Positions 40,171 through 43,782 of a DNA stretch of 43,782 nt are shown piece by piece; position 1 is the stretch's first letter; the number at the start of each line of letters is the position of its first letter. A program made the translations under genes and the position numbers. The stretch comes from Acidobacteriaceae bacterium (lineage in GTDB: Bacteria; Acidobacteriota; Terriglobia; Terriglobales; Acidobacteriaceae). The stretch covers positions 1 through 43,782 of the forward strand of contig DAIDGZ010000154.1 in the NCBI GenBank assembly GCA_027452125.1, read 5' to 3'. The notes under the pieces are model-generated. The model searched no databases and was not told the origin of the DNA. It was given only the letters and a program-made list of their open reading frames with translations.

Positions 40171-40842
40171 TCAGCGCCACACATCTTCGACGCTCTGTAG
40201 CGCCTTTTTTGCAAGACGCAAATACAAGGCTGGCTGCAACACATCCCCAGCCTCAGGGTCACCGTCGTTCCATTGAAACTGTATCTGTCGAAACTGCCAT
40301 ACAGAGCCATTGCGCTTCAGCACAGCAGTCAGCCGCAGCGGTCGAGACCCATTCTTCCAGTCAACCTGGCCCAGAGTCGCTGACCAGGCAACATCGCCGC
40401 TCGACCACACAGCCGATTCCGCGCCGTTGAGCCGCATATTGCCCCATAGCTGCCAGTCGCTGGCAATAAAGCGTTCTGCCTCCTGCTGGCCATGGATCGA
40501 CTCCAGCGGGCTTCCGGCGGTTCCCAGCAGCAGCACCTCCGCATCGGCGGGAAAGAGCCGGTGCACCATTCCCGGCAGCTTGGTAAGATCGCGATCCTTA
40601 TAGCCCTGCTGCAAGTCGTCCAGAGCGGCAATCACCCCAGACCGCACCTCCGGCGAAGCGTCACCGGGATACTGCAGGTGCTGCTTGCGCAGCGAATCCT
40701 GCATACTCGCCCGCCCATGCACGCACGCAATATAACCAACTGCAAACCCCGCCACACCAGACAACATCGCCGCCGCCATGCAGAGTGCCAGCCCGCGTGT
40801 TACGCCACGTGCCAAAGACCACCTCGTACGAACGCCCGGCAT
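40171..40842 (-). CDS. Membrane-anchored NTF2/SnoaL-like protein
   Basis: A 223-residue protein with an N-terminal membrane anchor (ALCMAAAMLSGVAGFAVGYIA, about residues 19-39) and an outside or periplasmic domain of NTF2-like character: IAALDDLQQGYKDRDLTKLPGMV, ADAEVLLLGTAGSPLESIHGQQEAERFI, GDVAWSATLGQVDW, and RPLRLTAVLKRNGSVWQFRQIQFQW. NTF2-like folds bind small ligands or act as lyases/isomerases; no catalytic residues are evident. GGAAGGTGA directly before the ATG is a strong ribosome-binding site. It precedes the SDR gene by 30 nt, probably one transcript. Function unknown. Confidence 0.65.
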   Translation of the reverse strand: MPGVRTRWSLARGVTRGLALCMAAAMLSGVAGFAVGYIACVHGRASMQDSLRKQHLQYPGDASPEVRSGVIAALDDLQQGYKDRDLTKLPGMVHRLFPADAEVLLLGTAGSPLESIHGQQEAERFIASDWQLWGNMRLNGAESAVWSSGDVAWSATLGQVDWKNGSRPLRLTAVLKRNGSVWQFRQIQFQWNDGDPEAGDVLQPALYLRLAKKALQSVEDVWR

Positions 40843-41008
40843 TCACCTTCCGGGTATTTTCCATGGCCAACCGCGGCTGCCATGATGAACCCAGCATCCT
40901 GCCTCATTTCAGCGCCGCCAGTAGTATACCCACGACGATGCTGCCCAGGCTGTGCTGCTCCGTCATTTCTGTGCGTCAGCGGATATTCTTGAGTGGTCTA
41001 ACTCCGTG

Positions 41009-42208
41009 TTAGATCCGGACGAATATCTTCTTCCGAAACATCCAGTACAGCACCAGCCAATAGGTTGCCAGCGTCAGCGCGCCCAGCACGGTTGGCTCCA
41101 CAACTGGGCCCAGGCAGTTCAACGCCCGCATGCCCAGGTTGATCCGGATGCTGCTTTCCACAAACCCCTGACTTAACTGTGCAATCACATACGCCGCAAT
41201 TGAGTTCATGCCGACCACCACCAGCGGAAACGCAATGCCGCGATGCTTCTTCACATCCACAAACCAGGAGAAGGCCGCCAGGAACCAAAAGCAGACGCCG
41301 CCGCTGAAGAGCGTCCACGCCGGAGTCCAGATGCGCTTCACAATGGGACACACACCGGTGAAGTGCAACAGCAGTCCGGCAGCCACCAGTGCCGCGCCTG
41401 CCAGCCAGAAGCGCCGCAGGGGAATCTGGGGCGACGCCTCATGAAACCACCTGCCCGCCACCACGCCCAGCAGCATGGTGCCCAGCGTGGGAATAAAGCT
41501 GAGCGTAAGGTAGCCGCCCTTGTTGTAGACAAACGGAGTGGTCCGCGGAAACAAATTAAGGAACCATACGTCAAAGGCCTGCCCCAGGTTGCTGTTCTTG
41601 TTCCAGTGCGCGGCAAAGCCGGTGAAGAGGTGCTGGTGCCAGTCCTGCGGCACACCCACCGCAGCCCAGTTGAAGCTTGCGCCCGGCGCCGGATAGAGCG
41701 CCCAGGCCAGCCAGTAGCCAAAGAGAATGCCGCCCAGCGAAATCCACTGCCAGCGCGGCCGCACGTAGTTAAGTAGAAACGCGAACGTGTAGCCAAGACC
41801 GATCTGTGTGAGCGTGTCCTCAAACGTAAAGTAGGTGATGGGTCCGGCGGTGGATCGCAGAAAGACGCCCAGTGCGATCAGCACCAGGCTGCGCCAGAGG
41901 GTGTGCAACAGCATCTGCCGGAAGCTCTTCCCCTTGCGCTGACGGCTGCGGATGGAGTACGGCAGCGCCACACCCACCAGAAACGTGAATCCGGGCTGGA
42001 TGGTGTCATGCAGACTCATCCCCGCCCATTCCACGTGGGACTGATTGAAGGCCAGAAACTGCCAGATTGCGTTGCCGGGGAAGGATCGCGCCACGCGCGC
42101 AAACTCCAGCACCTCGCCCATCATCAGCAGCATTACAAAGCCGCGGTAGGCATCCACCGCGATATTCCGCTGCTGTTCAAGGGCCGTTCTCTCTACCAGG
42201 TCACTCAC
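41009..42208 (-). CDS. DUF5009/HGSNAT-like membrane acyltransferase family protein
   Basis: A 399-residue protein with about ten transmembrane segments. The N-terminal motif IAVDAYRGFVMLLMMGEVLEF and the SLHDTIQPGFTFLVGVALPYSI segment are typical of the DUF5009 / heparan-alpha-glucosaminide N-acetyltransferase-like family. The conserved His of that family is present in MSLHDTIQP. Members are thought to acetylate sugars across the membrane, often next to glycan-utilisation genes, which fits xylB and the glycosidases. Start is GTG at 42208, 8 nt after GAGG; the longer frame would begin at TTG 42244, without a ribosome-binding site. Xylulokinase lies 66 nt upstream on the same strand. Confidence 0.83.
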   Translation of the reverse strand: MSDLVERTALEQQRNIAVDAYRGFVMLLMMGEVLEFARVARSFPGNAIWQFLAFNQSHVEWAGMSLHDTIQPGFTFLVGVALPYSIRSRQRKGKSFRQMLLHTLWRSLVLIALGVFLRSTAGPITYFTFEDTLTQIGLGYTFAFLLNYVRPRWQWISLGGILFGYWLAWALYPAPGASFNWAAVGVPQDWHQHLFTGFAAHWNKNSNLGQAFDVWFLNLFPRTTPFVYNKGGYLTLSFIPTLGTMLLGVVAGRWFHEASPQIPLRRFWLAGAALVAAGLLLHFTGVCPIVKRIWTPAWTLFSGGVCFWFLAAFSWFVDVKKHRGIAFPLVVVGMNSIAAYVIAQLSQGFVESSIRINLGMRALNCLGPVVEPTVLGALTLATYWLVLYWMFRKKIFVRI

Positions 42209-42274
42209 GCACGCATCCTCGTCGTTCAGAGGCTCCGCCGTCAATGTTTTTGTGCGTTTGTGGTTATCTGATCT

Positions 42275-43750
42275 CTACCGCAGGCTCCTCAGTGCCGGAT
42301 ACAGCTTGCGCCACTGCGCATAGCCCGCATGATACGCCGCCAGGTCAGCCGCGTCAGGCTCAATGCGCTGCGCCACCTCGATAGCCTGCGTACAGGCTGC
42401 ATCCAGATTGGCCCAGTGCCCGGCGCCCACGCCAGCCATCAGCGCACATCCAAAGGCGCCGCCTTCCTCGGCCGTCAGCACCTCCACGGCATGGCCGTAG
42501 ATTCCAGCCTGAATCCGCCGCCACAGCGCGCCGCGCGCGCCGCCGCCGCCCAGCCGGATGCCGCTGACGGGAATCCCCAACTCCGCAAAGAGCGTAAAGG
42601 TATCCTGCAGCGAGTAGGCCACGCCCTCCAGCACGGCACGCACAAAATGCCCTGCGCCATGCTGCACGCCAATGCCGGCAAAGGCCGCGCGCACCTCGGG
42701 ATCGAGATGCGGCGTGCGCTCACCCAGCAGATACGGCGCCCACAACAATCCTTCGCTGCCTGCCGGAGCCTTGGCCGCTGCCTCGTTCAGCGCGTCGTAT
42801 CCCTGCCCGGCAAAGAAGGTTTCCTTGAGCCAGCTCAGGCTAAGGCCCGCGGACTGCGTTACTCCCATCACATGCCACAGGCCCGGCACCGCATGGCAGA
42901 AGGTGTGCAGGCGGCCGCGCGGGTCTTTGGTCGGCTGGGCCGTGGCCGCAAACACCACGCCCGAGGTGCCGATGGTTGCCGAGACGCTGCCCGGCTGCAG
43001 AATGCCCATGCCCACGGCGCCAGCCCCTTGATCGCCCGCACCCGCCGCCACCGGCGTTCCCGCCTTCAGCCCCGTCAGTCCCGCAGCCTCTTCACTGATG
43101 CGGGCGCAGATCTCCGGCGACTCAAAAACCCGCGGCAGCCAGCTCTCGGGGATACCTGCTGCCTCGGCCACCTCGCTCGACCAGCGGCGATGCGTCACAT
43201 CCAGCAGCAGCGTGCCCGACGCCTCCTGCACGTCGATGGCAAACTCGCCGGTCAGCCGGTAGCGCACATAATCCTTGGGGCACATGATGTGGCGAATCCG
43301 GGCAAAGATCTCCGGCTGATGCTTCTTCACCCACAGCAGCTTGGTCAGCGTGAAGTTGGGCAGCGCGGGGTTGCAGGTCAGCTCGATCAGGCGCTCATAG
43401 CCAATCTTCTCCGTCAGCCAGTCGCACTCGGGCTGGGTGCGCGTGTCACACCAGATCAGCGACGGGCGCAGCACTGCGCCCTGCTCGTCGAGCATCACGG
43501 CGCCGTGCATCTGGCCGGTCAGCGCCAGTGCGGCAATGGGCTGACGCGGCTCCGGCGTAGCGGCCAGCGCCTTGCGGATGGCCTCCTGCGCGGCACGCCA
43601 CCAATCCTCGGGGTCCTGCTCCGCCCAGCCGGGATGCTCGGCGCGAAACGGCGCGTGTTCACTGGAAGCGCCGGCGATCAGCCGCCCTTCGGCATCCACC
43701 ACAACGGCCCGCGTGCCGCCCGTACCCACATCCATGCCCAGAAACCACAT
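42275..43750 (-). CDS. xylB: Xylulokinase
   Basis: XylB phosphorylates D-xylulose to xylulose 5-phosphate for the pentose phosphate pathway. The 491-residue FGGY kinase shows GMDVGTGGTRAVVVDAEG (phosphate 1), ALTGQMHGAVMLD (substrate loop with Met-His, typical of xylulokinase), WCDTRTQPECDWL, the catalytic Asp in AGAGDQGAGAVGMG, IGTSGVVFA, and LGGGGARGALWRRI (nucleotide site). The family also contains L-fuculokinase and rhamnulokinase, but the TGQMHG motif and length favour xylulokinase. AAGGAG at 9 nt marks the start at 43750. No xylose isomerase is in the window; the operon may continue upstream. Confidence 0.92.
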   Translation of the reverse strand: MWFLGMDVGTGGTRAVVVDAEGRLIAGASSEHAPFRAEHPGWAEQDPEDWWRAAQEAIRKALAATPEPRQPIAALALTGQMHGAVMLDEQGAVLRPSLIWCDTRTQPECDWLTEKIGYERLIELTCNPALPNFTLTKLLWVKKHQPEIFARIRHIMCPKDYVRYRLTGEFAIDVQEASGTLLLDVTHRRWSSEVAEAAGIPESWLPRVFESPEICARISEEAAGLTGLKAGTPVAAGAGDQGAGAVGMGILQPGSVSATIGTSGVVFAATAQPTKDPRGRLHTFCHAVPGLWHVMGVTQSAGLSLSWLKETFFAGQGYDALNEAAAKAPAGSEGLLWAPYLLGERTPHLDPEVRAAFAGIGVQHGAGHFVRAVLEGVAYSLQDTFTLFAELGIPVSGIRLGGGGARGALWRRIQAGIYGHAVEVLTAEEGGAFGCALMAGVGAGHWANLDAACTQAIEVAQRIEPDAADLAAYHAGYAQWRKLYPALRSLR

Positions 43751-43782
43751 ATCCGTCTTCTCCTTGCCTAAATCGGTTTTCC

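Overview
The window is GC-rich, densely coded and free of rRNA, tRNA, phage or transposase genes. It looks like chromosome from an Acidobacteriota bacterium of the Terriglobia/Acidobacteriaceae kind. That placement is an inference from gene content and protein style: Tat-exported GH95, GH92 and GH3 enzymes, a PGN-type elongation factor P, a glycine-rich FecR protein, and DUF5009 and CPBP membrane proteins. No database search was run.

Layout. 1-5053: end of efp, then a serine-biosynthesis unit on the minus strand (class V aminotransferase, then serA carrying an in-frame XRE helix-turn-helix), then a FecR protein. 5247-11112: a YqeY-like protein, a DHA2-type exporter, a GH95 alpha-L-fucosidase and a divergent Tat aldo/keto reductase. 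11113-11426: the only gene-free stretch over 300 bp. It holds a compact, apparently self-contained transcription unit with a promoter, a very strong Shine-Dalgarno, a 16-codon ORF, a long rod-like hairpin and a terminator. 11427-19353: poxB, nrdR, NAD-type isocitrate dehydrogenase, a zinc-ribbon membrane protein and an asd-lysC-dapB run interrupted by a four-helix-bundle protein gene. 19436-28520: uvrA, a TPR lipoprotein-like or secreted protein, pyrF, a small zinc ribbon, a secreted protein of unknown function, a CPBP protein lacking its histidines, and accA. 28701-31267: an FNR/CRP-like regulator, a stand-alone cyclic-nucleotide-binding domain, a tandem universal stress protein, and a good CRP/FNR-type site. 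31389-43750: a carbohydrate-rich region (GH92, GH3, xylulokinase, DUF5009 acyltransferase-like, SDR) mixed with a Bax-inhibitor-1 protein, a concanavalin-like secreted protein, an SRPBCC protein and a PP-loop ATPase.

How the genes work together. The aminotransferase and SerA could supply the first two steps of serine synthesis under one promoter. asd, lysC and dapB feed lysine/diaminopimelate and threonine/methionine synthesis. The exported glycosidases would release fucose, mannose and glucose or xylose units, with xylulokinase and the SDR as possible downstream steps. The FNR-like regulator, the stress protein and the site at 31252 fit an oxygen or redox response.

The most unusual items are the small-ORF/hairpin unit at about 11146-11397, and two intergenic elements (13835-13985 and 18193-18660) bounded by oppositely oriented degenerate 7-bp repeat arrays. 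In both elements the first array contains the stop codon of the upstream gene and the last array ends at the ribosome-binding site of the downstream gene. One carries the four-helix-bundle gene, the other only a hairpin. Several genes also have a -10-like hexamer 6-11 nt before the start codon and no Shine-Dalgarno, which suggests leaderless transcripts.
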